Under the pieces are notes generated by a model. That model was not told the DNA's origin. It saw only the letters and a program-made list of their open reading frames with translations, and ran no database searches. Position numbers and translations under genes: made by a program. A stretch of DNA of 64,000 nt from Viola odorata (Eukaryota; Streptophyta; Magnoliopsida; Malpighiales; Violaceae), in assembly GCA_963691705.1 (NCBI GenBank), contig OY829541.1, forward strand, positions 14,254,564 to 14,318,563. The letters are read 5' to 3'. This document shows, one piece after another, positions 1 to 10,157 of this stretch (within the stretch, counting starts at the first letter, position 1; every line of letters begins with the position of its first letter).

Positions 1-540
1 TATGATGGGAGCAAAGATCCTCTTACCCATCTAGCTAGGGTAACGAAGTTCATGAGATTCCAAACGGACAACGATGAGGCATTATGTCAAATTTTTGTCC
101 TTACATTGACAGGGATAACAGAGAAGTGGTTCCAGCAATTACCGACAGGCTCAATTGATAACTTCAAGCAGTTGGAAAGAAAGTTCAAAAGAAGATTCAG
201 CACGTCAATCCCGATAGAAAAGTCATTAGCTGCCTTGTTCGATGTTTATCGGAAAGACGGTGAATTGTTGCGAAAATATGTCGATAGATTCAATGAAGAA
301 ATGTCCGCAATGATTGACGTGATGGTGGGAGTGGCGAAATAAGCCCTTAGATGAAACTACGGTTACGATAAATTGGCAGATGCATTGATTATCCATCTTG
401 CCCAAGACGCAAGTCCATACATGAAACCCGAAGTTGTTGGCCCTGCCAATCCATCAAATCCACACCATAATCATTTTGAAACTTTGAGGAGCCAAGAGAT
501 TACGATTTTGAAGGCTTTTTCACTATAATGAGCAGACGAT
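1..540 (+). pseudogene. gag: Truncated retrotransposon gag fragment (Tat-like)
   Basis: The frame open from 52 to 342 encodes a retrotransposon gag core (capsid-like, PF03732 type). It aligns well with the gag of the two Tat elements in this window: all share a 'DALCQIF'-like stretch, then a 'W(F)xxLPxxSIDxFxQLExKFxxRFST' pattern and 'ALFDxYRK'. A stop follows at about 342, and a shifted frame continues with an 'NYGYDKL' stretch matching the Tat 'NCRYEKLRD' position. Both ends are missing: the start lies left of the window and the similarity fades after about 400. It is a dead gag piece into whose neighbourhood Ogre-1 inserted. Confidence 0.75.
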
Positions 541-982
541 AATTTGGGATTTGAGTTCTAAATGCCGCTATATGGGCCAGAGTTGTACGAATCATGTCGT
601 AGTTACCAGGATATCGCTTTGCTAAAAGGCCATTCACTTCATGTGATAACTCACATCAAACTAAGTGCATGGAAAGCATTTAGTAAAATTGGTTGACAAA
701 CACAAAGTTGCGCATTAGTCGAGCCTATGGCTATAATAAACAAGGGCGCTTCGTGGGAGGCAACCCATGTGTTCTTTTCAATATTTCTATTTTTTTAGTT
801 TTAATTTTTTCAGGATTCTTAGGATATCTTTTCCTCTGGGCTTACTATTTAAATCACTATTTATTTTAGGTGCAGTGAGGCTTATAAACTTGGGGGCAAC
901 CAGGTGAAAATGATGACCAAAAAGAGGTATTGGGGAACATCAATAGTTGAGCACATTTTACTATGGGTCAAAGCATAGATAG
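541..982 (+). other. Non-coding retroelement tail (Athila-like?) flanking Ogre-1
   Basis: No open frame of note. At 747-775 it contains GGGAGGCAACCCATG preceded by GGCGCTTC. The same block occurs on the minus strand in both internal regions of the Athila-like element (about 24381-24410 and 28533-28562), so this stretch is probably the 3' part of a related element. The last five bases, GATAG (978-982), would be the left target-site duplication of Ogre-1, but the right-hand partner is not available. Confidence 0.4.
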
Positions 983-2930
983 TGTTGCTACCCGAATTTT
1001 GATTTTTCGTCACAATTTTACGCATTTTATCGCTTATCGCATTAATAGCTTGTCTATGTCAAATTTCTACCAATTTTTTATCTTCAGCTAATTGTTTTAA
1101 TATTCCGCGTCATTTCATGTCTTTTTTAGTTTTTCGTATTTTTGACTGTCTTTTCGCTCGAACTTCTATCGGTCCCGAGTAAGTTTCCTCGAACCGTAGA
1201 TCGAACGCGTTATTTCCTTAATTGACAATTATCTACTATTTTTCTTTCACATCACCTAGTTTGGTTTCGTTCAATTTTTGTCGTAATGGCATTTATTTTG
1301 CGTCCGAACTTTTGACATTTTTGAACGAGAAAATCCATACGCTAAACCAAATTTTTTCTTTATTTACTGTCTGTTAGTCATTTTTTCTTATTTTCCCACA
1401 CCTTTTGGTCCTCTCAGTTTGGGCAATTTTTCATTTCAAGCGAGTTCACTCGTACCATAGCTCGAACCAAAAATATCTCGTTCGTGATAAATTAATGAAT
1501 TAATTGGTACTCATCTATAATCGCATCACCTTTCCCCTAGCTAGCCTCACCGACGACCGATTAATCATCACAAATATCCCATCGATCATCCATGGCCACA
1601 CAAACCCAAACTTGGCCCTCACTCCGGCCATGTTTATCCCTTCCACGTCGACGACCATTCTCAGCCACACAAATGCCCAAACCGACTCCAATCTTTCCCT
1701 ATAAATACCCAGCTCAAAGTAAGGGGTCAAGGGCACCTAAATTCACTCTCACTCTAAATTTCTTGCACACTCTCAACCATTCCAGTAGCAAAGGAACCAA
1801 GGTAAGTTTCTCTCTAGTTTTGTCAATTTTCGTTTATGCTTTCAATCAATTAATAAATTTCTCAAACTTATCTTAAATATTCTATTTTCAAGTGAAAATC
1901 ATCATGCTTCTTCAATTTAATTGTTCGTTGCTTAAATTAATTAATTGCTAAGTTGTTGGTTTAATTACGTATTTTTATTTTTGTTAAAATCACCACTGTT
2001 TTGAGCTAAATTCCTTGTTGTTTTGCATTGATTGAACTGTTGTTGTGTTGCTTGTTTTATTTGTGTTTATTTGGTTGGGTTTCATCACCTGGTTTTACCT
2101 TGGTGACCGGCCATGACGCCGGCGACGCAAGGAAGAAGAAGAAGGTGAGGCGCGAGAAAGAAAAGGGAAAGGTGTTGGGCTTGATTTCATCCCAAGCCCA
2201 TCTTGTTTTAAATGAATGCTAGGATTGATTTCATCCCAAGCCCAGCTGGTGTTTTGACGAGGATATTGGACCCGACCCATTTATTTCTCGTAACTTTCAT
2301 GTTTAATTATCGTATGCAATAAATGAAATAATTTGCTTACTTGTTTGCCATGTTTATTTAATTAATCGCTTGCTTGCTTGAAATTAAGTAAATGTTTGTA
2401 TGCGCTTTTATTATTTATTATTTTTTGAACTATCGCTAACACTCTCGCCTTGTAGGTTGAAATTTAAATCTTTGTGCGAAAGTACGCTTTCTCCCCTCTT
2501 TTATTTATTCAATGTTTTTCGCAAATATTATTCGTATGTATGACATAGAATTGCTAGAATTAAAATCAATTCACATGAATAGTTTGTTTAATCACTTGCT
2601 TTAAATGCCATGATTAAATGTTTATTTCTATACTCATATGAATACATGTGTTTTGGTGGCTTCGATCCCACACGGTTTATTGCATTCATTAATCGTTATT
2701 TTGTTAGTTATGCATGATAGATCATGTAGTAATTAATTTAATCATGCATGGCCCGATGATAATAAAAGGGACGCCCGCTTTAGTAAAAACGGTAACAATT
2801 CCGTTAAACAGAAATACTTACCCCGAAGTTGTCCCGACCCTACGAATTACTAAAGCGGTGTTTCCTCTAAGGGCTCAATTACGTGCTTTTAAATGTTTAT
2901 TTTAACACCGTGTGTACCTAGTGTCCCAGT
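983..2930 (+). repeat. Ogre-1 5' LTR (right edge uncertain)
   Basis: It begins TGTTGCTACCCGAATTTTGA; the first ~260 bases recur at 52991-53248 with a few substitutions. Further in, it shares blocks with the Ogre-2 LTR: 'CTATCGCTAACACTCTCGCCTT' near 2435 versus 55585, 'TTCGATCCCACA' near 2660 versus 55838, and a GC-rich patch near 2110 versus 54355. The region matching the Ogre-2 primer-binding site is missing, so the LTR end and primer site cannot be placed; 2930 is an estimate. Confidence 0.65.
1700..1707 (+). promoter_or_regulatory. TATA box of Ogre-1 LTR
   Basis: TATAAATA in a C-rich context about 715 bp into the LTR, a plausible position for the U3/R boundary. It is the only strong TATA element in this part of the LTR. 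Inference from sequence only. Confidence 0.5.
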
Positions 2931-3252
2931 ATGTGTCCACGAATTCCAACTTGGACTAGAACCCCTAAATGGATTGGAAAGTGGCTTGATTTCGCAAGGG
3001 ATCGGTTGACGCTCTACGATTCATTTAATGAGGGACCACTTCTATGGTATCGTCCGGGAACTTTTCAGCTAGTTAGAAATAGTCAGAATCAGAGCCCTAT
3101 CGTATGCATCATGTTCATGCATTTATTTCATTGATATCATGTTTATGTGTTACGCCTTTATTTTATACTCATATTGTCCTCATGTTGTGTTTTTCGCTAA
3201 CGCAAGACTTTTACTTCTCGTAAACAGCCCCTGACTTACTTGTTCACTCAAA

Positions 3253-4992
3253 ATGGCAACACCCACGATGCTTTCACTTAATACTTTCAAGATTTCAAGC
3301 TACAATGATCAGTTAGAACAAGGGGATATGTTGAAGTCAGGTTTTGTTCCTGATATTATGACCAAGATTGGGATGGAGGTAGTGGAGTTTGACGTTTCAG
3401 AACTTAGAAAATTAAGGAACGAATTAACCACGGAGGAAGAAACGCGATTTCAGTGCAAATGTGGGAAACTCACGGCCTTAATGGATCTGAAGGTCGATTT
3501 AGGATGCATTTGAGCGGCTTTGAAATTTTGGGACCCTTACTACCGCTCTTTCTCTTTGGATGAAGGATTGGACCTAACCCTTACATTAGAGGAGTACGCC
3601 GCAATGCTTTGTTTCTCTTCCCCAATATCAAGCATTTATCAGAATATCCTTACCGAGTCTGCCGATGCCAAACAAAGGCTAGACAAGCTAGTAGGAATTC
3701 CGACCCGTTGGAAAGATAAGACGCATGTTTGGTGTTGGTCAGACATCGAAGAGCAATTTCATGTGGCTCAAGGGGAGAAGCGTCCGAGAATCCTAGCCTT
3801 CACCATAATCGGTTTGGGCTTGCTTCCTAAACTGAAAGGATGCGTCGATTTTGGGGCGGCCAATGTATTTGTTGAAATGGAAAGGAGCGGAATCAACCCT
3901 ACGACGACCATCGTAGCCGAGACCTTCCACACTTTGGATTTTTGTAGACGAACTGGGGGAGGGAAGCTCACTTGTTGCACCCAACTTTTGACCTTTTGGT
4001 TGATGAGCCATTTTAAGCAAAGGCCCGATCAATCGTTATTTTCGCAAAGTTGCATGGGTACGGATCCTATAGGGAAAGTCATCAGAGGGATAGGCCAAGA
4101 GGTAGCCAAAGCTAAATGGAAGTTAGAAGATAAGCACGCCTGGGTTGATAGGTTTTTGGACCTTTCCGAGGAAGATGTCAATCGGCATGCTAAGTGGTTG
4201 CGAATCGCTAATCCCATAGTGAGTTGAGGGCAATTGTTGTGGATTCCTTTAATTGGAGCACGAGGATGCGTGCCATATTGTCCCGCCCTTGTCCTAAGTC
4301 AATTCTGCATTACGCAAATCATTCCCGCAACCTTCGGCATAACAGAATCAAGTTTGCCGCACACGGCGGAATCTCAAAATTTTAGCTGAGCGTCGCACGA
4401 ATAGGAGAGACCATTTTGCCTCGAAAGACATGTCGTCCCTACCCAACCAGCCAAGGAATACTTACATTGGAGGACAAACCGAATCAATGAGAATCTCTTG
4501 CCCTATCCCGAGAATAGAAGACCCATGGAAAAGGAAGGTGAATCTCACATCGGGGGAGAGGTTAGTTATGTGGCACACACCCAATTGTTGGAACAATTGC
4601 GGACGATGAGGAAAGAACGAGATCAAGTGGCGCAAGAAAGAGAGAATTCGGCAGCCAAGCAAATGGACCTAGAACTCAAGATGCACGAGTTAGAAAGGCG
4701 CAACAGAGATAACATCCGTATACATATGGCAAATTAGAAGTTGGCCTTCGATGACTTCAAGGAACGCTTGGGTAGTGTAGTTCCCAAAAAAGAAGCGTCA
4801 AGTGCCTTGATCAAGGACAAAGATAGGGTGATGAAAATCTTGACGGCCAACGCTAATGAGAAAGACAAGGAAAGCCAAGCCTTGTGAGCATAAGTGGAGG
4901 CTTTGGAAGCCGAAGTTGTGATGCAAAAAGGAGAGATTGCATCATTGGAATATTTTTGGGATGAACAAACGGATCCCGACTTCCAAGGTTGA
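3253..4992 (+). pseudogene. Ogre-1 ORF1 (DUF7745-like protein with coiled-coil tail), broken
   Basis: ATG at 3253 opens one frame that can be followed to a TGA at 4990-4992, about 579 codons, interrupted by in-frame stops at 3511, 4225, about 4384, 4735 and about 4886. It aligns along its whole length with Ogre-2 ORF1 (57023-58739). Shared landmarks are 'ALKFWDPYYR', 'ISTIYQN/ISSIYQN', 'WCWSDI', 'CTQLLT', 'QFCITQII' and 'LPYPENRRPMEKE/LPHPENQKPMEEE'. The N-terminal two thirds resemble the plant DUF7745 / aminotransferase-like mobile-domain family; the last ~170 residues are Lys/Glu-rich and look coiled-coil. The first stop replaces the Arg codon of 'CIRAALKFW', a CGA to TGA change. The function of Ogre ORF1 is unknown. 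This copy cannot make a full protein. Confidence 0.7.
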
Positions 4993-5604
4993 CGCCTTTA
5001 AAATCATACATCAGCTTCTTTTTACCCCATGTAATGATGTTCCTAGACTTTTATCTACTAGCCTTTTTGGATAAATCTAGATAGTTGATCAAGCCCACAA
5101 TGGTTGTAGCCCTTTTTAGATGAAAAAACAGTTTAAATGATGAAATTTGTACTTATTCGGTTACTTACTGAATGAGTGCCTTTACCTTTTAAAGAAATCT
5201 CGTTTGTTCATCCAAGAGTATCGAATGACCATCGCTTACAATAAAAAATAAAAAATGACATTCCCCGAAATAATATGACATATGGAACTCATGAATGACT
5301 TAACCCTTAGAGTTGGCTTGGCAACGCCCTCAAATATGGACGAAAATAAAATGTTACCATGGATAAGGAGGAGTTGAGTACGGAAGATTTAGTATGAGCG
5401 TGCACAAAATTCGAAGACCACGAGATCGCAAAACAGAAATCCTATTTACAAGCCTTGGTTTTCCGGATAAACGACTAAAGGAAAGAGTAATCTTGACTTA
5501 ATCGATATTCATCATCCAAGGACTGAATGCCAAATATACAAGAGTGAGCTATTTATGGTTATTACAAAACAAGGCTAAAAAACGTTTAAAAATGCTATTT
5601 TGCG

Positions 5605-5816
5605 CGAGTTGACAATTTCTGGGCATCATCATGCCCTACCTGTTACGGAACATCGAGAAACCTTCTGTTTTGGGCATCATCACGCCCTGTCTGGGCGTCA
5701 TCACGCCTTGCCTGCTATGGAACATTGCGAAACCTTCTATTTTGGGGGTCATCACGCCCTGCTATGAAACATCATGAAACCTTCTATTTTGGGCATCATC
5801 ACGCCGTGCCTACTAT
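5605..5816 (+). repeat. Minisatellite, GGGCATCATCACGCCC type, first array
   Basis: Imperfect units of roughly 50-75 bp built from 'GAAACCTTCTATTTTGGG' followed by 'CATCATCACGCCCTGCC'. The inner motif GGGCATCATCACGCCC has inverted ends (GGGC...GCCC). The array sits at the end of the first duplication unit. Confidence 0.8.
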
Positions 5817-5817
5817 T

Positions 5818-6459
5818 AGTTTGCCGCACACGGCGGAATCTCAAAATTTTAGCCGAGCGTCGCACGAATGGAAGAGACCATTTTGCCTCGAAAGACATGT
5901 CGTCCCTACCCAACCAGCTAAGGAATACTTACATTGGAGGAGAAAGCGAATCAATGAGAATCTCTTGCCCTATCCCGAGAATAGAAGGCCCATGGAAAAG
6001 GAAGGTGAATCTCACATCGGGGAAGAGGTTAGTTATATGGCACACACCCAATTGTTGGAACAATTGCGGACGATGAGGAAAGAACGAGATCAAGTGGCGT
6101 AAGAAAGAGAGAATTCGGCAGCCAAGCAAATGGACCTAGAACTCAAGATGCACGAGTTAGAAAGGCGCAACAGAGATAACATCCGTATACATATGGAAAA
6201 TTAGAAGTTGGCCTTCGATGACTTCAAGGAACGCTTGGGTAGTGTAGTTCCCAAAAAAGAAGCGTCAAGTGCCTTGATCAAGGACAAAGATAGGGTGATG
6301 AAAATCTTGACGGCCCACGCTAATGAGAAAGACAAGGAAAGCCAAGCCTTGTGAGCGCAAGTGGAGGCTTTGGAAGCCGAAGTTGTGATGCAAAAAGGAG
6401 AGATTGCATCATTGGAATATTTTTGGGATGAACAAATGGATCCCGACTTCCAAGGTTGA
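5818..6459 (+). pseudogene. Second copy of the Ogre-1 ORF1 3' half
   Basis: A duplicate of 4351-4992, carrying the 'LPYPENRRPMEKE' segment and the charged coiled-coil tail of ORF1 and ending at the equivalent TGA (6457-6459). It lacks the N-terminal domain, and in-frame stops (for example TAA near 6101) break it. It arose by the 1,467-bp tandem duplication, not by separate insertion, because the flanking non-coding sequence is duplicated with it. No function is expected. Confidence 0.8.
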
Positions 6460-7075
6460 CGCCTTTAAAATCATACATCAGCTTCTTTTTACCCCATGTA
6501 ATGATGTTCCTAGACTTTTGTCTACTAGCCTTTTTGGATAAATCTAGATAGTTGATCAAGCCCAAAATGGTTGTAGCCCTTTTTAGATGAAAAAAAAGTT
6601 TAAATGATGAAATTTGTACTTATTTGGTTACTTACTGAATGAGTGCCTTTACCTTTTAAAGAAATCTCATTTGTTCATCCAAGAGTATCGAATGACCATC
6701 GCTTACAATAAAAAATAAAAAATGACATTCCCCGAAATAATATGACATATGAAACTCATGAATGACTTAACCCTTAGAGTTGGCTTGGAAACGCCCTCAA
6801 ATATGGACGAAAATAAAATGTTACCATGGATAAGGAGGAGTTGAGTACGGAAGATTTAGTATGAGCGTGGACAAAATTCGAAGACCACGAGATCGTAAAA
6901 CAGAAATCCTATTTACAAGCCTTGGTTTTCCGGATAAACGACTAAAGGAAAGAGTAATCTTGACTTAATCGATATTCATCATCCAAGGACTGAATGTCAA
7001 ATATACAAGAGTGAGCTATTTATGGTTATTACAAAACAAGGCTAAAAACGTTTAAAAATGCTATTTTGCGCGAGT

Positions 7076-7442
7076 TGACGATTTCTGGGCGTCATCATGC
7101 CCTACATGTTACGGAACATCGAGAAACCTTCTGTTTTGGGCATCATCACGCCCTGTCTAGGCGTCATCACACCTTGTGTGCTACGGAACATTGCGAAACC
7201 TTCTATTTTGGGGGTCATCACGCCCTGCTATGAAACATCATGAAACCTTCTATTTTGGGAATCATCACGCCGTGCCTACTATGAAACATCATGAAACCTT
7301 CTGTTTTGGGCGTCATCACGCCGTGTCTGGGCGTCATCACGTTGTACCTACTACGAAACATCATGAAACCTTCTATTTTGGGTGTTATCACGCCATGCCT
7401 GCTACAAAACATCCAAAAACCTTCTGATTTAGGTGTTATCAC
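7076..7442 (+). repeat. Minisatellite, GGGCATCATCACGCCC type, second and longer array
   Basis: Same unit as at 5605-5816, present because of the 1.47-kb duplication, but with extra units between about 7283 and 7442. Spacing between successive 'CATGAAACC' starts is about 51 bp, with some units expanded by an extra 'GGGCGTCATCACG' block. A minus-strand open frame across it is only repeat read-through. The array ends where unrelated sequence starts at 7443. Confidence 0.8.
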
Positions 7443-7641
7443 GCCCACACAATTACACCAAAACGTGATTTTTTGCTTTCTCCTCGCTTCGTGCCGATTC
7501 GTTTGCCCTTGGCATGATGTGAAACCTCCAGTAGGACCCGTCCTTCATCAAAAGCTAAGTCCTTGCTCCTCGTGGCTCCAATCCATAGTATGACATTCAT
7601 CTCTCTACTCCTCGTAATGGGTCCTTTTGGCATTACGTTTC
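7443..7641 (-). other. Unassigned retroelement scrap with GPITRSR motif
   Basis: On the minus strand, just outside the Tat-L 3' LTR, a frame reads 'MPKGPITRSRE' followed by about 50 basic residues. GPITRSR/GPMTRSR is a linker often seen in plant retroelement polyproteins, and the same heptapeptide occurs in the foreign fragment at 17021-18171. This is likely what Tat-L landed in or next to. Neither the element nor its other half can be identified. Confidence 0.35.
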
Positions 7642-8113
7642 TGATAAGATTCAGACTTCTGGGGAACCAGGGGTAGGGACCATGGCCACTCAAGGTTACT
7701 GTGCTTGCCGTCCGGTGTACCTGCAAAGCACCAGAGGGGGGGCTCCGGTGTAGACACTTCAATGCTTAAGTCAGTATGGCTGTTCCAAATGGCAGGGGTT
7801 CAACTAGCAATCATAGGCTTACCTCTCATCTTGAATAACGGGGTATTTATAGACGCAGAAGGCGGGCGTTATCTAGGAAAGATAACACCTCGAGTGACGT
7901 CATGGCTGATCTGGGATGGGATAACGCCGTGCGCGTGGGCAGATAACGCGTGAGACCCCCCCCCCCCCCCGGTGACGTCGACCATCCCAGGATTCCTCGC
8001 TTGGTGAAGGGCGGCATCTTTGGTGAGGCGCGACCGATAGGAGCTATAGTATTCCGGCCTTATCGCTGAGTGTAAAGACGACAATGCCCCTAGAATTGCC
8101 TCTATTGTTATCA
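7642..8113 (-). repeat. Tat-L 3' LTR
   Basis: 472 bp, bounded on the plus strand by TGATAAGATTC and CTATTGTTATCA, so TG...CA in either orientation. Its first part matches 33987-34396 closely, through the 'GGGTATTTATAGACGCAGAAGG' block and a C-run (7954-7969). It contains TGACGTCA, a bZIP-type palindrome, at about 7897-7904. The matching copy of its right third is lost at the other LTR. Confidence 0.85.
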
Positions 8114-8114
8114 C

Positions 8115-8133
8115 AAGCCCAACTGAAAATGAG
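8115..8133 (-). other. Sequence abutting the Tat-L 3' LTR (PPT position)
   Basis: On the element's sense strand this reads CTCATTTTCAGTTGGGCTT, directly before the LTR start. Tat-R has the same 19 bases directly before its 3' LTR (48660-48678). The polypurine tract belongs here, but the block is not purine-rich. A near-identical copy lies inside the element at 8879-8896. Confidence 0.5.
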
Positions 8134-8256
8134 CCCGGGTGTTTACCAAGGGCTAACGCTTCCTCTTATTTCCGGGTCATGCCTGACGGTCCTCAAGATA
8201 ACGAGATGACTCGGTTTTCAAGGCACACATCTTCTTAACCGCCCTTTCTTTGGGCC

Positions 8257-8263
8257 TATACAT
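8257..8263 (+). promoter_or_regulatory. TATA-like box of Tat-L gene A
   Basis: TATACAT in 'GGGCCTATACATTTG', 64 bp before the start position of gene A. Tat-R has GGGCCTATAAATTG at the same place (TATA 48548-48554), 69 bp before its ATG. The Tat-L version has decayed by one base. Confidence 0.5.
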
Positions 8264-8320
8264 TTGAACTTCCACCCCGCAAATTTTACATCTTTTCAGC
8301 ACTTCTTTTGGCATTTTCAC

Positions 8321-8704
8321 TTGGACGAGTTGACTAGAAACTTCTTGATCTCCAAAGCCCACACTCTAAAGAATCTTACTGAGGTTGACATTGGTTTCCT
8401 GGAGACCATGATGACCAAGACCTCCGAGGATGTCTTGGAGCTTCAGGGGATGATGACCCCTCTTCTGTCCAGGCAGCTCGGAACTTCCTTAGAGGACTTC
8501 AGCCCTTTGGAGAGCGTGATGAAGTTGGCCACCACCATTTCCCACATCAAGGTGGTCGTCACCATGCTGTGGTACAGGAAGGACCTGCTGATGTGCTGCT
8601 TGAAGGGGATGAGGGTTTGGTCCTCTGAACTGACCTCTGTTGCAGATGCTCTGAGGGAGGTTCCTGTTGTGCCAGGGGAGGACGACGCCGGGTCCAATGT
8701 CTGA
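8321..8704 (+). pseudogene. Tat-L gene A (127-residue protein, antisense cassette), start codon lost
   Basis: The frame from 8321 to the TGA at 8702-8704 is 384 nt, exactly the length of the Tat-R copy (48485-48102). About three quarters of residues match, including 'DELTRNFLISK', 'TKTSEDVLELQG' and the end 'VPVVPGEDDAGSN'. It looks all-helical, with no membrane segment and no recognised family. In Tat-R the first codon is ATG ('MDEL'); here it is TTG, so the normal start is gone although the rest is uninterrupted. An AATAAA follows at 8796-8801. It is transcribed toward pol, opposite to the element. Function unknown; close conservation of length and sequence between two diverged elements suggests past selection. 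Confidence 0.65.
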
Positions 8705-8795
8705 CCGTTCATCATTGCTGTCGCGTCCCTTTGTTTTTCTTTTTGTTTCATGATGTATGCATGTGGGTGTACGTTTGGGCCGTTAGGCCATAAAT

Positions 8796-8801
8796 AATAA
8801 A
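8796..8801 (+). terminator. Possible poly(A) signal of gene A
   Basis: AATAAA 92 bp after the gene A stop. Tat-R has the equivalent AATAAA in 'CATAAATAAATGG' (around 48015-48024, minus strand). Confidence 0.4.
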
Positions 8802-8878
8802 GTGTCTTTTTGTTATCTTGCACGTGACTTCTTTCCTTTCTCAATATGCTTATGAACGCTTCGGTTGAGTGCCACATT

Positions 8879-8896
8879 AGCCCAACTGAAAACGAG
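8879..8896 (-). repeat. Internal copy of the LTR-adjacent motif (Tat-L)
   Basis: AGCCCAACTGAAAACGAG on the plus strand, a near copy of the block abutting the 3' LTR at 8115-8133. Tat-R has the same duplication (47922-47940 and 48660-48678). In each case the two copies flank gene A. Confidence 0.7.
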
Positions 8897-9162
8897 TCTG
8901 CCATTGGTTGGACTTTTGCAGCGCTTGTTTTTCTTTACTCACCAAGTGGCGACGATCATTCTTGTGAATCGTTCCGCATTAATTCTGCGCCGTTTCTTCA
9001 GTATCAACTGATTGGGCGATTTTTTGGTGTCTCTTGATCAGCGAGAAATCCCAATAGGTGTGATCACAGAATCCGATTCAGCAATTATGACCATTCCTCT
9101 CGAAGCGCATTAATTTCTCTGAGAGGGCGTACGAAAAGGTGGGGAGGCTTCTTCGTTTTGAC

Positions 9163-9169
9163 TATTTAA
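9163..9169 (+). promoter_or_regulatory. TATA-like box of Tat-L gene B
   Basis: TATTTAA in 'GACTATTTAATGGG', 77 bp before the gene B ATG. Tat-R has 'GACTATTTAAGGGA' 75 bp before its ATG (47668-47674). Confidence 0.55.
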
Positions 9170-9239
9170 TGGGATTTTCTCTTCTTTTTCCTATTCATCT
9201 TCTTCTTTGCATTTCTCCACTAAGATTGCTTACGACTTT

Positions 9240-9659
9240 ATGGCTGATTCACATTCCATGGATGTCGTTGATCGTGATTCTCCACCGACTCCTCCGACTT
9301 CGCCAGATTCTGACGATCCTCCTCCGCCGTGCCTGAAAAGACGACCTTCCCGACGCAAGGGTCATAAGAGGCCAAAGAGGAAGACCTTCGAGGCAACCAA
9401 TGTGCCTTTTGACTTCCATGTCCCTACTATTCAGAAGGGCGATGAATTGTTTCCTCACGTTAGTCGTTTCATGGAAAGAGGTTCCTCTAACGATATCGGT
9501 GCTGAGATAGCGGCTTTCGCCACTAAGAGGGAGTCAAGTTCGTCAAAGCCTGGTCAAGAGAAAAGGGTTGACGAGGCTTTCCCTTTTGCTAACGAGGAGT
9601 GGCCATCTTCGGATGGAGATGACTTCTACTGGCCTTCCTACTGGCTTGACGAGGATTAA
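9240..9659 (+). CDS. Tat-L gene B (small Pro/Asp-rich protein, antisense cassette)
   Basis: ATG at 9240 opens an uninterrupted 139-codon frame ending in TAA. The N-terminus carries 'DSPPTPPTSPDSDD', a Ser/Pro/Asp tract also present in Tat-R gene B ('DSLPTPPTSPDSDD'). A basic stretch (RRPSRRKGHKRPKRK) follows that could be a nuclear localisation signal. The C-terminus is acidic and aromatic ('DDFYWPSYWLDED'), matching 'DYCYDADWADED' in Tat-R. No known domain is recognised; it looks largely disordered. It is one of the few frames in the element without any stop. The start is supported by the TATA box 77 bp upstream and by alignment with Tat-R. An AATAAA lies at 9706-9711. Confidence 0.6.
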   Translation: MADSHSMDVVDRDSPPTPPTSPDSDDPPPPCLKRRPSRRKGHKRPKRKTFEATNVPFDFHVPTIQKGDELFPHVSRFMERGSSNDIGAEIAAFATKRESSSSKPGQEKRVDEAFPFANEEWPSSDGDDFYWPSYWLDED

Positions 9660-9705
9660 TCCTTATGTGTCATGCATATTGTAGATGCTGTATGGCTTTT
9701 TTATG

Positions 9706-9711
9706 AATAAA
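9706..9711 (+). terminator. Possible poly(A) signal of gene B
   Basis: AATAAA 47 bp after the gene B stop codon, in 'TTATGAATAAAACAACG'. Confidence 0.4.
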
Positions 9712-9854
9712 ACAACGCTCCCCATTTTCACTTTCTTGCCGTTATATTCCCGCATTAACTCTGCAAATATTGTGCAGTTAACACTGAGCGGTTGATTATC
9801 GCTCGATGCAACCATTTCTTCAACTTCCAGTTGCTAACCGCCTTCCACCAAGGA

Positions 9855-9875
9855 TATAAATGCTTAGCTATAAAT
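9855..9875 (+). promoter_or_regulatory. TATA boxes upstream of Tat-L gene C
   Basis: Two TATAAA(T) motifs at 9855-9860 and 9869-9875, about 290-300 bp before the gene C ATG. Tat-R has only a weaker TTTAAAT at a similar distance, so this promoter is less well supported than those of A, B and D. Confidence 0.4.
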
Positions 9876-10157
9876 ATTCTTCTGATGTCTTTCCACGTGT
9901 CCTTTTCTGTTTCATGCGTGTCTCATTCTCACAGGTTACTCAATCATTGGGTTTGACCTTTAAAAGAAAATAACTTTGCTCTTCTCACACTTTTACTTGC
10001 GCTTCAAATTTTTCCCTGCTATTCTCTTTCTCTACTTCTTCTTTTGCCCGAGGAAAACTTCTCCCACTGTTCGTCGGTGCCGGCGGTCTACTTATTACTT
10101 TCTTCTTCAAGGTATTTTGCTCCTCTTTCGTTCTGGTTTTTCTTTTACTGGTTCGCT

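Larger units (their letters stand above)
4351..7283 (+). repeat. 1.47-kb tandem duplication inside Ogre-1
   Basis: The segment starting AGTTTGCCGCACACGG at 4351 starts again at 5818, an offset of 1,467 bp. The copies stay nearly identical through the ORF1 tail, the following non-coding stretch and the short repeats, up to about 7283. They differ by scattered single bases, for example the TAG/AAA contexts near 4735 and 6201. Non-coding stretches 4993-5590 and 6460-7075 within it show no further gene. Confidence 0.9.

Noticed and set aside
7176..7448. His/Thr-rich repeated peptides on both strands
   Set aside because: Translation of the GGGCATCATCACGCCC minisatellite; present on both strands and in several frames, so not a protein gene.
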